A stretch of DNA of 64,000 nucleotides from Zopfochytrium polystomum (Eukaryota > Chytridiomycota > Chytridiomycetes > Chytridiales > Chytridiaceae). The notes beneath the pieces are model-generated. The model did not search any database and had not been told where the DNA came from. It saw only the letters and a program-made list of their open reading frames with translations. Position 1 is the stretch's first letter; the number at the start of each line of letters is the position of its first letter. Below, in pieces: positions 22,101 to 33,900 of the stretch. The DNA is taken from contig JAIVFJ010000163.1 of assembly GCA_025765615.1 (NCBI GenBank), positions 84,463 to 148,462 of the forward strand, in the 5' to 3' direction. The position numbers were made by a program, and so were the translations under genes.

Positions 22101-24111
22101 ATGATCGCAGCAAGACGACTGCTGGCCTCTTCCGCCCCCTCCGTTGCTTCATCCACGTCGGCCATCCGAGCCACGGCCTCTTTCCCTGCTGCCGCCGCAA
22201 TCGCTGCGGGCGCTTCCTCCTCCTTCTCCTCCTCCTCCTCCTCCTCTACCTCGGCGTTTGCTCGCCTGCGTGCCACTCCAGGTAGGTAGGCTGGCCCGTG
22301 GCTTATTGAACCTCGCGGCCCTCGCAAACACTCTCTCTTTGCCTTCGCGTGGTGCGGGTGGGAGGCCGTTCAGATGAATGTCCGATGTTTTTTTTTTCTC
22401 GAGGGGCTGAGTGTTCGTGCTTTCGCGGAAAAAGACGGGGTCAAAAGGGGAAAAAAACTGTCACGAACCCGGCGCCCTCCGATTGACCACCCCCCACTTC
22501 ACTCCTCCCTACCGCTCACAGTCTCGTACAACCGCATCTCCTTTGCAAACATGGCCTCCTCCTACTCGGTGAGCCACCTCAGTTGTTTCGTTCCCGTCCC
22601 TCGTCCTGCTCACATTCATTACCCCTTCTTGGAAATGGCTACCCAGACTGGTCCCAAGATCGACGTCAAGAACCCCGTCGTTGAGCTTGACGGTGACGAA
22701 ATGACTCGCATTCTTTGGGTCTGGATCAAGGACAAGCTCATCCTGCCCTACTTGAACCTTGACATCAAGTACTTTGACCTGGGTATGGAGCACCGCGACA
22801 AGGTCAGGACACGTTAGCTTTGAATGGAGGTACTAACCGCCGGCCACTCCGCATTGAAGACTGACGATCAAGTCACTGTCGAAGCAGCGGCTGCCATTCA
22901 GAAGTACAATGTCGGCATCAAGTGTGCCACGATCACCCCGGACGAGGCTCGTGTGGAGGAGTTCAAGCTGAAGACCATGTGGAAGTCGCCGAACGGCACG
23001 ATCCGAAACATTCTCGGCGGCACTGTGTTCCGCGAACCCATTCTGCTGAAGAACGTCCCCCGCATCGTCCCTGGCTGGACTCAACCAATCACCATTGGCC
23101 GCCACGCTTTTGGTGATCAGGTAAGATTAGTCTCTCAAACCGCTGCGCAACGTGCTCACTACATTTAAACCTATAGTACCGCGCCACTGACGTGGTGGTT
23201 CCGGAGGCTGGCGAGTTTACCCTCGTCTTCAAGCCCAAGGATGCCTCCCACGCAACCCAGACGTACCCTCTCTACACCTTCACTGGTCCGGGTGTTGCCA
23301 TGGGAATGTACAACACCGACGCCTCCATCACCGGTTTCGCTTACTCCTGCTTCGAAATTGCCCTCGCCAAGAAGCAGCCGCTTTACCTCAGCACGAAGAA
23401 CACCATTTTGAAGCGGTACGACGGTCGCTTCAAGGACATCTTCCAGGAAATCTACGAGACCAAGTACGCCGACAAGTTCAAGGCCCTTGGAATTTGGTAT
23501 GAGCACCGCCTCATTGACGACATGGTTGCGCAGGCTCTGAAGAGCTCCGGCGGCTTTGTCTGGGCCACGAAGAACTATGACGGGTGTGTAATGCTCCCTC
23601 TCTATCGCTTTTGCGATGGCCTTCTCTTTCATTTACGCGTGCTTCTGTCACAAAGTTCGTCCGTCTAACTGTCTGTCGGCCCAGTGACGTCCAATCCGAC
23701 ATTATCGCTCAAGGTTACGGATCCCTCGGACTGATGACCTCAGTTCTGATCACCCCCGACGGCAAGACGCTCGAAGCCGAGGCGGCGCACGGCACGGTCA
23801 CGCGCCACTACCGCGAGCACCAGAAGGGCCGTGAGACGTCGACCAACTCGATCGCGTCGATCTTCGCCTGGACGCGTGGCCTGGCGCACCGCGCCAAGCT
23901 TGACGAGAACGCGGCCCTGACCCAGTTCACGGACGACCTGGAGAAGGCGTGTATCCAGACTGTCGAGCTGGACAACCTGATGACCAAGGACCTCGCGCTG
24001 TCGATTTACGGGAAAGACCTCAAGAAGGAGCATTACGTCAGCACCGAAGGCTTCATTGACGCTGTCGCCAAGCGGCTTCAAAAGATTCGCAGCGAGGCGG
24101 CCAAATTGTAA
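22101..24111 (+). CDS. IDP1: NADP-dependent isocitrate dehydrogenase (mitochondrial precursor, with alternative starts and PTS1)
   Basis: Six exons (22101-22281, 22522-22568, 22647-22802, 22860-23120, 23177-23583, 23685-24111) join in frame to 492 residues. It oxidatively decarboxylates isocitrate to 2-oxoglutarate, making NADPH. Residues 1-60 are an Ala/Ser/Arg presequence typical of mitochondrial import. The mature enzyme shows family blocks [78 protein letters not shown] and [14 protein letters not shown]. Two further in-frame ATGs, at 22551 (exon 2) and 22635 (intron 2, 12 bases before exon 3), would give forms without the presequence. The protein ends in AKL, a canonical peroxisomal PTS1 tripeptide. 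Intron 3 contains a perfect TACTAAC branch site. An AATAAA is at 24471, within the 3' flank. Confidence 0.97.
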
Positions 24112-24566
24112 TTCCTTGGGATGATTTGGGGAAGAGGGGATGGTTGCAAATTTTATTTACACCCTTTATTTTCACGTGAGCTGGGATGGGAAGCGGTTGA
24201 CGTTTGAAGTTCAGAGCCGTGGGAAGGAGTCCAATTGTTGAGGCGTGCTCTGGTCGAGTTCTTAATTTTTTGGTCCTTTTTTTTGTTTCATCCTTTTGCC
24301 TTGACAGCTTTTGTGCAGTGTTGGGGTTCTTTTGCGATTTCCTTTCTCTGTTTAATCGTGATAGAATTCAAACCAACCGAGGAGGTAGAAAGTACTTTGG
24401 ATGGATGTTCAAGGCCTTGAAAAGAGGAACAAAAACCGGCGGTGGGCACATGAGGGTTCGAGCGTTCATAATAAAGCCACCAAGCCAAACCTAATGGACA
24501 AAAAAAAATTGCAGCGGATGATAGCAAACTGGCACACAATCTACCCAAGCACGAGGGACAATTAGT
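24112..24566. other. Convergent 3' intergenic region
   Basis: Separates the convergent isocitrate dehydrogenase and RING genes. It holds an AATAAA at 24471 on the plus strand and no coding signal. Confidence 0.6.
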
Positions 24567-25715
24567 TTAAATCTTATCAGCCAGCGCGACTACGACGACA
24601 GCACGACACATTGGGCAGCGAGTCTTGCCCGAGTCGAACCAGGCGGCGATGCACTTTTTGTGGTACCGGTGGGCGCAGACCTCAAGGTCGACGACGGGCA
24701 GGTCGGACGCGGCAAACTCCTCGCAGCAGACGGGGCAGGAGACGTCGCCGTCGCCGCCGTTGTTCAAGGCGGCGGCGGCGGCGGCGTCGGCGTCTGCCTC
24801 GGTGGATGTCAAAAACGGGGTGGAGTTGTCCTCGCCGTCGTTGGAGGAGGACGAGGACGAGGCAGCGCCGACGGCGGCGGGGTCGGCGTCGACGGCGCCC
24901 ATTTCAATGTCGGCGGGGCTGCTGCTTGTCGCGCGCATGCGGGCCGCCGCGGGTTTGAGGCGCCAAGCGGGGACGGGGATGGCGAACCAGCCGACGGCGG
25001 CGTCGACGATGGAGCCAGCGACGGGGACAAAGTTTGCGGTTGCGGTGAGGGAGGAGGCGACGGTGTCGCTGCGGCGCGGGGGCAGGCGGGTGCGCATCTG
25101 TCTGCGGTCCTCCTCGGTGCGGACGGTGGCGGCGGCCGTGTCGGCGGGGGCGGGTGGGGTTGGCGGGGTGGATGTCGACCAGGACGACCACGACGAGGTG
25201 CGAGTGTTAGCGAAGAACGGTAAAGAGCAGGTGACCGTCCAAAACACCAACGCGAGGACGACGAATGCGGCCAGGATGCAGAAGACGACCAGGTAGTACC
25301 ACAGCAGGAAGTAGGCGACGCGGTAGAGGAACGGCGGGATCGAGAGCCAGCCGTTCGTGCCAAAGGTCTGCTTGTACTGGACAACCGAGTAGCCGCCGTT
25401 GGCGTCGGCGAACCACTGCCAGCCGTAGCGTAAGGTGATGATGTTGTAGATCAGGTGGAGCAAGCTGACAAAGGTCATGTTCTGGGTGTAGTCGAACACG
25501 AAGAGGAAGATGGCGAAGCAGCTGGAGGCGAGGTCCATAATGGCGTAGCGGAGGAGCGAGTCGGTGCCGGCGGGATCGACGCCGGGGGCGTTCCGCTCCG
25601 AGGGGAACTTTGAGATGGCGACGGACCAGACGATGAGGATGATGAGGGAGGTAAGTGGAAAGCTCCTGGTGCTCCGCTTGTTGCGCTCCTCGCTGCTGTT
25701 GCCTTCGGCTTCCAT
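24567..25715 (-). CDS. Multi-pass membrane RING-H2 E3 ubiquitin ligase-like protein
   Basis: A single exon of 382 residues. The first 190 residues have four or five hydrophobic segments, including FPLTSLIILIVWSVAI near the N-terminus and a long pair ending in VVLALVFWTVTCSLPF. A Pro/Ser/Ala-rich cytosolic linker follows. Residues 327-370 form a RING-H2 finger with spacing C-x2-C-x16-C-x-H-x2-H-x2-C-x11-C-x2-C (CPVC ... CAHRYHKKC ... CPMC). RING-H2 fingers recruit ubiquitin-conjugating enzymes, so a membrane-bound ubiquitin ligase is likely. The location (ER, Golgi or vacuole) cannot be told. Linker codons are GC-rich with long Ala and Ser runs. No intron is needed. Confidence 0.88.
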   Translation of the reverse strand: MEAEGNSSEERNKRSTRSFPLTSLIILIVWSVAISKFPSERNAPGVDPAGTDSLLRYAIMDLASSCFAIFLFVFDYTQNMTFVSLLHLIYNIITLRYGWQWFADANGGYSVVQYKQTFGTNGWLSIPPFLYRVAYFLLWYYLVVFCILAAFVVLALVFWTVTCSLPFFANTRTSSWSSWSTSTPPTPPAPADTAAATVRTEEDRRQMRTRLPPRRSDTVASSLTATANFVPVAGSIVDAAVGWFAIPVPAWRLKPAAARMRATSSSPADIEMGAVDADPAAVGAASSSSSSNDGEDNSTPFLTSTEADADAAAAAALNNGGDGDVSCPVCCEEFAASDLPVVDLEVCAHRYHKKCIAAWFDSGKTRCPMCRAVVVVALADKI

Positions 25716-26272
25716 CGTGTGTGAGTGGGTGGAGTTGGCCGTGCGGGTAATGAATATTTATGGAGAGACACTAATAGGAAAAGTGACAAAAAGAAATCCG
25801 GCAAAGAAAAAAAAAAAAAAAAAAAAAAAAGAATAGACATGGGAGAATTTGGAAACTGGGCCATTGTATTTTGGAGATAAACGAACCAACTCAAACAAAA
25901 AAATAAACAAAAAAAAAAAAAGCACTGGTGAACGTGTAGCAGAAGAAGCCAACCCTTTCGTTACCTACCCAACTCGTCATCGACCACGACCACAAAGACA
26001 GCCCGTTTCTTTTCAACCGTCGTTTTTGTCAGCGACGAGGCACTGATTTACGGCGCCGGCGGCCCGAGCGGCATTGATACACAGTTGGCTCAACTCCAAA
26101 CAAAAAAAAAAAAAGAAACAAGAAGAGCGTCAAGAAAACAACGCCTCCAACCCAATACCAAAACGTCAGGTTACGCCATATTATAAGTACAGCATCTTTC
26201 GCACTTGTACGTCCTATAATAATCAAAAGAGCAAAAGAAAACACAATCTATCCGTCCCACAAAGCATATCCA
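25716..26272. other. Intergenic, A-rich
   Basis: Between two tandem minus-strand genes. It has A tracts at 25807-25830 and 25909-25921. No coding signal. Confidence 0.6.
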
Positions 26273-29200
26273 TCAGCTTGCACCCACCGCACCGGCCTTT
26301 GCCTTTACGATCCACTCTTCAGTCTCCCGGACCGTCTCCTCCCTCGCCGAAGCCTCTTTGGCGACATCCCGCGCCTCCTCAAACAGCCGCAACGCCTCGT
26401 CGAACCGCATCCTGTCAAACTCGACGACGCCCGAATTAATCAGCGAACGCGCGACCGCCGCATGCAAGCGCGTCCCGTAAGCTCGCACGTAGCCGTCCAC
26501 CGCGTCCCGGTGGCGGCGAGCAGCCTCGTCGAACAGCGTCCGCCTCCGCGCGACGACGCCCAGCAGATTCGCCGTCTGCGCCGCATTGACGGCGTCGGCG
26601 GCCTCCTCGAAGAGCGCCAGCGCCCTCTCGTGGAGCTCGGCGGCGTCGGCGAGGCGATCCATGGCGGCGGCGGCCCGGCCGGCCTTGTTGAGGAGCTTTG
26701 CGGTGTTGGCGGCGGGGGCGTGGAGCTTTGCGGCGGTGTCGACACACTCGGAGTAGAAACCCAAGGCGTCGTCGTGGTGACCGAGCTTGGCGGCGACGTC
26801 GCCCATGCTGGTGAGGACGTCGAGGACTTGCGGGTGCTCGCGCGTGTTGTACACGGCGACTTGGACGTCCAGCGTGTCCTGGTAGTACTTGAGCGATTCG
26901 GTGTAGTTTTTCTGGTCCTCGAGCACGCCGGCAATGTTTTTTAGGATGCGGGAGACTTCCACATGATCCTTTGAGCCCAGCAGGCTGACACGGATGTCCA
27001 GCGCTTCTTTAAAATACTTCAATGACTCGTCGTACTCTTCCAGGGCGTGCGCGTTGATGCCCATGCTATGTAAAATCCCTGCGACCTGCGCATCGCGTCT
27101 TCCTCGAATTTTTATAGCAATCTCTAGGGCCTTCTTTGCATACTCTGTTGCTTCTTTGTGAAGGCCATGCCTTGCCGAGGCGCCAGCCATGTTGCCGAGG
27201 GCAGCCGACGTAAACATGTGCTCCGTACCAAGGATCCTCACGACAATGTCCAGGCATTCCTTGAAGTACTTGAGTTCGTCTTCGGAACGCCCCATGTCAG
27301 AGGCTATTTTACCCAATGAGGTCAGCGTAACCGCGACTGTGTCCTTGTCTCTGGTGCCAAAGACCTCCTCCGCCTTTGACAAGATCAAAAGCTGCCTGTC
27401 AAACGCAGACTGCAGCCTCCCAAAGTAGTGGTCCATCTGGGCTTCCATGGATTTGATCCAGTAGTCTTGAATCACCCACTTTCCCGTGGAACCAAAATTG
27501 CTGAGTATCGGCACGTGAGTCGCTAGCCGCGCTTGCTCAGTGGAGAAATATCCTTCCGAATCCAAGAGTGTCATGATGGAGTGGCAAGTAGTTTTGTACA
27601 CGTCGGACAGATCCACCGTCGTAACTTTGGCGCCTAAATCCCGGACGATAGTCTGATGAAGGCTGTGCATTGAGTAGACTCCATCGGCTGATTCATGGCG
27701 AAGAATGCCGCATTGTCGGAGCAGGTTGATCACGTCCAACGCTTACAGATAAAAACGCCTTCAGTGGATAGCCTTTGAGGGGCAGACGGCAAGGGGGAAA
27801 ATTTTATAATGCTCACCATCAACATCTTCCTCCTTCATGTCCAAATCGTCCCTGATTTTATCCACACAAGCAGAAAGCAGCTTAAACTGCAGCTTTGATC
27901 CATCCAGCAGGCCAGTGCAGCCGTAGAGCATCACGGCAATCTTTCCTGAATCGGTCTTTTCAAACCCTTGCAAGCTCAACTTGACCAATCCCACCAGCGT
28001 CGAATGCCTGCTGGCCTCCCCCTCGACGAGCACATTCTTGAAATAACCCTCCAACGCCGACACAGGTGGCTTCTTGTGGTTATAAAACGCCACAAACTGC
28101 TCAATCACGATCGGGTACCCGCCGACGCGCTCCAGAAACGCATCGAGCGCCACTGCCACCCCGGCTGCCGCGGCGGTCTTGAGGCTCGGGCAGCGCACCA
28201 GCACATAGTCCCTCGCGACGTCGATCGGCCAGCGGCCGACATTGACGAGCTGCTGCGCCTTGCCGTCGTGGCGGTCCATGAGGGCAGCGAGGAAGTCGCC
28301 CTCGGGGATCTCGTCGAGGCGGGTCGTGACGCAAAAGTCGCCGGCGATGGCGGCGGCGTCGATTTCGAGTTCTGCAAAGAGGGCTTCGGTGACGGCGGGG
28401 TCGTCGACGTTGTCAAAGACGACGAGGATGCGGGATTTTGCGGAGAGCAGGGCGCGGAGGGCGTTGACGGTCTCGTCGTGGCCGGTCGTGTGGAGGAGCG
28501 TGCGGAGCGAGTCCATGGCGGTTTCGGGCGTCGCGCAGTTGATCCAGTACGCGCGCTCGTACATGATTTCGTTGCCGCTGAAGGGGAAGAGGTCGGGCTC
28601 GGGCACGCGCCACTTGCCCATCGAGTAATGGATGAACTGCTGAACGACGGTCGACTTGCCCATGCCGCCGACGCCGCTGATGATGCAGTGGCCCGCGGTC
28701 GCAAGGCTCATTGCAATTTGCGACAAGAGCGTCATGTCCGAGTGGAAGGCCCTGTGCGGAATGGGAACCATGGCGAGGGGCTGATCGGATGGCTGCACAG
28801 GGAAGAGCACATTCAAAATGCGATACACGGCAATCTGCGGCTTCTTGGAGTCGATTTGCAGCATCTTGATGCTCTTGAGGAACTCGGCTGCTTGTTTCAG
28901 CCCGTCAAAGATTGGTCCAGTAAGCTGAGTCAAATCCTGCTGCTGCAGGTCAAAGTAGTTCGAGTCGTTCTACAACGAAAATCTTAGACAGAGGAGCCCA
29001 CGATTCAATCACCCTATCGCACGGGTCCGGCATACCTCACCCTTTACAGCAAGGGGAATAATCTTCTTCTTGAGCTCGATCGCCATCTGAATCTCCTTGA
29101 GGACATTGTCCGCAACCTACACACGGCATACAGAGTGAGGCCCACGATATCAAATCCAAACACAGTGCAAGTGCAACGCAACGCACCCCTCTTCTCAGAT

Positions 29201-29704
29201 TCTCGACGGCAATGTCCCACGACCGCCGACTCAGCAGAAGAATGACGGCATCGGAGCCGCGCAGGCCGTTGAGGAACTCCTTCTCCCAAAGGGCGCCTTC
29301 GTTGATGCATAGTCGATCGAGGTAGGCACGGAGGCTGCCTGGGGGGAAGAAGCGTTCGCCAGCGGCCTCGATCGCCGCGTGGAGGGCGCCAGCGAGCGCG
29401 GAGTCCACGCGGTCCGTGGGGGACCGGTCGACGCGGTACGAGATGAAGAAGGAGTGTGTCTGGGCGCGGTGCGAGCGGCAGCCGGTGGCTTTGTTTTGAT
29501 TGAAAATGGAGAGTGGATGGCAGGTTGGAGCGTTGCAAGTGGCGAAACCACAAGGAGGAGCAAGGATGGCTGCGGAGCGAAAGGCAAGAAGGAAGGAAGG
29601 TAGCGAGCGAAGGGAGGGGGTGCACTATCGCATACTGCCCACACACGCTCACACGCACATGCACACGCACACACACACAGACCGTTGACTTCGGGAGCCG
29701 CCAT
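26273..29704 (-). CDS. TIR-NB-ARC-TPR STAND protein (NLR-like)
   Basis: Five exons (29704-29683, 29488-29187, 29116-29036, 28969-27817, 27741-26273) join in frame to 1,008 residues. Residues about 18-132 look like a TIR domain: HSFFISYRVDRS opens it, LDRLCINEGALWEKEF and SDAVILLLSRRSWD follow, and IIPLAV closes it; Glu116 (VLKE) is placed like the catalytic Glu of NADase TIRs. The NB-ARC ATPase follows with Walker A GVGGMGKST (234-242), Walker B ILVVFDNVDD (316-325), a GDFCVTTRLDE sensor region, a GGYPIVIEQF motif and an MHD-like YSMHSLHQ near residue 545. The C-terminal 400 residues are TPR repeats of the 42-residue kinesin-light-chain type (ALEEYDESLKYFKEALDIR, LGHHDDALGFYSECVD). Such proteins act as ligand-triggered switches, often in non-self recognition. 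The 22-base first exon and its AAAG acceptor are the least certain parts. Confidence 0.85.
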
Positions 29705-30977
29705 GCGTGTTTTTTCCTTTTTTTTTTCTTTTTTTGATGAGGGCCGGTGTCTCTCCCTTTTGCCAAGACGGTCGTCTGACTTGTCAGATCCCTGACAGTG
29801 CTTCTTGGCGTTGGGGGTGAACCCTCTGCCGACAGCCGCGCCAAACAGCGGCTCATTGACTGGCACATGCCCTTTTGCAGTTGTCTTCAGTATTCTGGTG
29901 CGTGGTTCAAAGGGGTCTACGCTTTGCTTAGAAAGGGGAGGCCTTCGAATAGACGCTCCCTTATACTTGTACGTTTATCCGTTGGGGGAAAAAGAAAGCT
30001 GCAGACGCCCGAAAGGAGTTCAACTGCAGAAGTTTCGTGCAGCAACCACGAGCGAGCAACACATTGTCCGGTTCATTCCTGCTGCTCCCGCCGAATTTGG
30101 TGCTGAGTCAGCGAGCGCATGTGCACACCCACACATGCGTCGCGAGCAGCAGCCTCCGCTGGAAAAAGAACCCTTCGGCAACCGTCGCCGAGATTTCTGG
30201 CACATGCATTTTATTGTGGTTTCACTTTTGTGCGTAGTACCCTGCAGCCAGTACGTGAAGCCCCCATGGAAAAAAAAAGGGAAAAAAAAAATGAAAAAAT
30301 GAAAGAGATAAATACCGTTGTTGACCAGCAAAAAGAAAGATACGGGCGGATCATCAGATGCAGCGGAGATATCAATATGCCCCACACACGCAGGTCTTCG
30401 CCGGCGAAGTATTCCGTGAATGGCGAGGGTGGCGACGGACGGAAGACGGCCCTTGTCACGTGTCACGTGTGGGTCGTGGCCCCCCACGGGCAAGTCTCAG
30501 TCTCGAGCCTCTTCCTCAAGAAAATAATAGAGAGGTGAGTTGCCGCAAGGCCCCGCAAACCCGCCACGCATCCTGCCCTTCCGCGTTCCCCTCCCTAGTT
30601 GCCAGTGGAAAGCATGCAAAGCGCACCTACTAGTATCCCGACCGTAGCTGCAAACATCGATTACCGCTGCTGCAGCTGCCGACGGTGGCGCGACCGCCTC
30701 ATCGCGATCATCGCAATCACACATCCGAACTGCGCCCGTTTTTTATCCAACATCCTCACCATCGCACCACGTCTGACGGCCATCCCGCCGCATCGAGGTC
30801 ATCGCAATTGCGCACGCAACAGGCCGTGCCCCTGACAGAACGGCCAAAACCCAAATCCTTTGCAATGTAGCAGAGCGCAACGACTCTGTCTGTGTGGCGG
30901 TGTCTTTTTTCGTCAATTGAATCCTCTTTTTGCTTTTATTGGAAAATCGAGTGCAACCCAAAGGGAAAGCCGCCACC
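29705..30977. other. Divergent intergenic region
   Basis: Between the TIR-NB-ARC-TPR gene (-) and the GH35 gene (+). It includes the tail of a CA repeat area and A tracts at about 30269-30300. A few short frames exist, none convincing. Confidence 0.6.
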
Positions 30978-33900
30978 ATGAAGCCTGTCGCGAACTACGC
31001 TGAGGTCGCACGGGACGACCCCGACGACTTCGGCAACAATGTCAACGCCGATGCCGAGGCTGGACGACGACCAGGATTGTCTTCAAAGCCTCTCGCTCAA
31101 GGTAACGCAGACCCGACTTTGAGCTCGGAGAGTCGATCCTATTTATTGTTTGCGGTCTTACTGGCAGCTCCTTTCCTCAGGAGCAAGGTCCTGGCCCCGT
31201 CGTTGCTTTAACCTCCTTTCTGTCCAAGGTTTCCTCGCTTGGCGGCGATTTCTTTCCCGCACAGACAAGCTCACTATCGTTGTACGATACGTCATGCTCA
31301 TTCTATTTGTGTGGGTCATCATCGCCAACAAATTCTGGGATCTGGAGAGGATTAAATCAGCTTATGGACTGGCCGCTGATAGGTACTATGGACCTGCACC
31401 AAAAGTAAGTTTGAATTCAGAGGCGCACAACCCTTTCTTTAGTTGAGAAGTAAATTCGTCCATTTGCTTTGTCAAGCCTCCCCCAGTCCCATCAAACACA
31501 ACCGTCAGTTACGACCATCGAGCTTTGATTATAGACGGAAAGCGTCGCATCCTGTTCACAGCTACGATGCATTACCCCCGAAGCTCACCTGGCATGTGGC
31601 CATTCTTGTTGGCTCGGGCAAAGGCTGCCGGTGCAAACGCAGTCGACACTTACGTCTTTTGGGGAATCCATGAGCCGGTCATTGGCGAATATGATTTTGC
31701 GACAGGCGAGTTTGATCTTTAGTGTACCAGGTGTGACACTGCTCCCTTGCAGATGAAAGAAACCTGCCTCTGTTCCTGAAATTGGCACATGAGGCGGGTC
31801 TCTACGTTGTTTTAAGGATCGGGCCGTATGTGTGTGCCGAGTTCAACAACGGTGGATTCCCTATTTGGCTCAATCAGATCGAAGGAGTAAAATTGCGAAC
31901 TTATGAGAAAAACTTCATGTTTCATATGGAGCGGTTTGTAAGGAAAACTGTCGACATTGTTGAGCCATATTTGAAAAGGTTGGTACAAAAAGTCGGCACT
32001 GGCAGTGGTGGAAGAAAGGCTAATTAAATCCACGTACAGGAATGGAGGCCCCATTGTTTTGTTTCAAATGGAAAATGAGTACAAAATTTTCATCTGGGAT
32101 AACTGGCCTGTGGGCCATAAGTATATCTCATGGGCTGCTTACCTAGCACAGAGGTAAGCCCATCCGAATGAAGCTGGTTCATCTGAAGTTGTCACATCTT
32201 TAAAACCTCAGCATTGACGTTGGCATCCCCTGGATTATGTGCGAGCAGGGTCAGGTGCGCTCTGTTATCAACACATGTAACGGGTACTATTGCGATCACC
32301 GTATTGAAGAAATGAAGCGGGTGCTTCCTGGACAGCCATTGATGTTTACGGAGCTTTGGACTGGGTGGTTTCAACTGGCTCCAGAACCTCTTCCATCAAG
32401 ACCAGGTTCAGATGTGGCTTTCTCGTCAGCGCGCTTCATTGCAAAGGGGGGGTCCTACGTTGCCTACTACATGTAAAACGCATTTCCCCCATTTGGCTGC
32501 CTTTTCCCTCTAAATGGGTCTCCCCAGGTGGCATGGAGGTTCAAATTTCGGCAGGTACAGCGGTGGGCCTATGATGGCAACCTCGTACGATTACGACGCC
32601 CCGATGAATGAGTACGGTTTTCCACATGAGCCGAAATTTTCGATTCTTGCGAACCTTCACAACATCGTTTCTGAGTATGAAGATGTCATCATGGACACTG
32701 AAGAGGTCAAGACTTTCCCCACATGGACGGCAAAGACGGTAAAGCTGTTTCCCTGACTGTTGCCTGGGCTTAAATCTCATTTAGGAAGCACATGCCTACT
32801 TTGGAAGACAAAGCTCAAGCCGTGGTCGCGCAATTGCATTTCTGAGCAATCTGAATGTTCAAGGTGCAAGTGCAAGCTTTTTTGGCAAAAAATACGACCT
32901 ACCTGCCTGGTCTGTCACAATTCTTGTTCGCACTGCCGACACCTGGCTTTGGGCATATTGCACTGCGAGCCCTGCAAAGCTGTTAGAAAAGCCGTCACAG
33001 CCTTTGAATCTACCAGAGCAGTGCTCTACCAACCCAGGAAATACGCCCAGTTCATCGACTCATCATATAAAACCTTCAGAACGGGCCAGTGCTAGAGAGC
33101 CATTCGGGCCAGTGGCCGCAGGGCAAATTGCCCCTGTGAAGGATGAGAATCTTCAAATTGTAGGTCCGGTGTCGTCTGGAAGAAAGCCCCTGGATCAGCT
33201 ACGAACAACAAACGATACAACGGACTATCTGTGGTACATCCGAAATGACATGAAACTTCCCCGGGACTGCTCACGCTACCCATCTGCAAAGTCGTCATCA
33301 ATTGTAATCGAACTATCAAAAGATGGCATCCAAGACTTTTCCTATTTCTGGCTTGATGGAGTATATTTGGGTTCCCTCAACGCAACAGAAAGAAAGCTTG
33401 TCTCACCCAGCTCGGTTACTGGAAAAATTGAGTGGGGAAAGAAGAATGGCCATACTCTTTCCATTTTCAGCACATCTATGGGTGTAACTCATTTTGGATC
33501 CCACCTGGAAAAAAATGCCAAAGGTGTCATGCCTCATACTCGGATCAAAGTGGACGGCTCAGATGTGACAACAGGAAACTGGACCCATGTTCCGGGGCTT
33601 GTCGGAGAGGCTGAAAAGGTGAGATTCGTTTGCTTGTCAAGTCTGTAAAACCTGGCTCTGATTTGCAAACAGTGGTATGACCCACCCACGGCAAGGAGCG
33701 TTCCATGGAGCAATGAGGCAATTCAGACTGGGTCGCTGACCTGGCATTTCTTGCGATTCCCAGTCGAGAGCCTTTGCCTGCCTTTAACTCCGCCTTCGGC
33801 GTCACAAAAGAGCACTAGGCTTGGCGAACAATCCCTTCTTCCATCATATGCGCTGTATATCGGAGGGATGGGCAAGGGTATTGCTTGGGTTAATGGGCGA

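Noticed and set aside
24660..25296. Long plus-strand frames opposite the RING gene
   Set aside because: Gly/Ala/Arg-biased shadows of a GC-rich gene whose minus-strand frame has an intact RING-H2 finger.
27968..28987. 339-codon plus-strand frame opposite the NB-ARC exon
   Set aside because: Antisense shadow; the minus strand carries Walker A, Walker B and other NB-ARC motifs.
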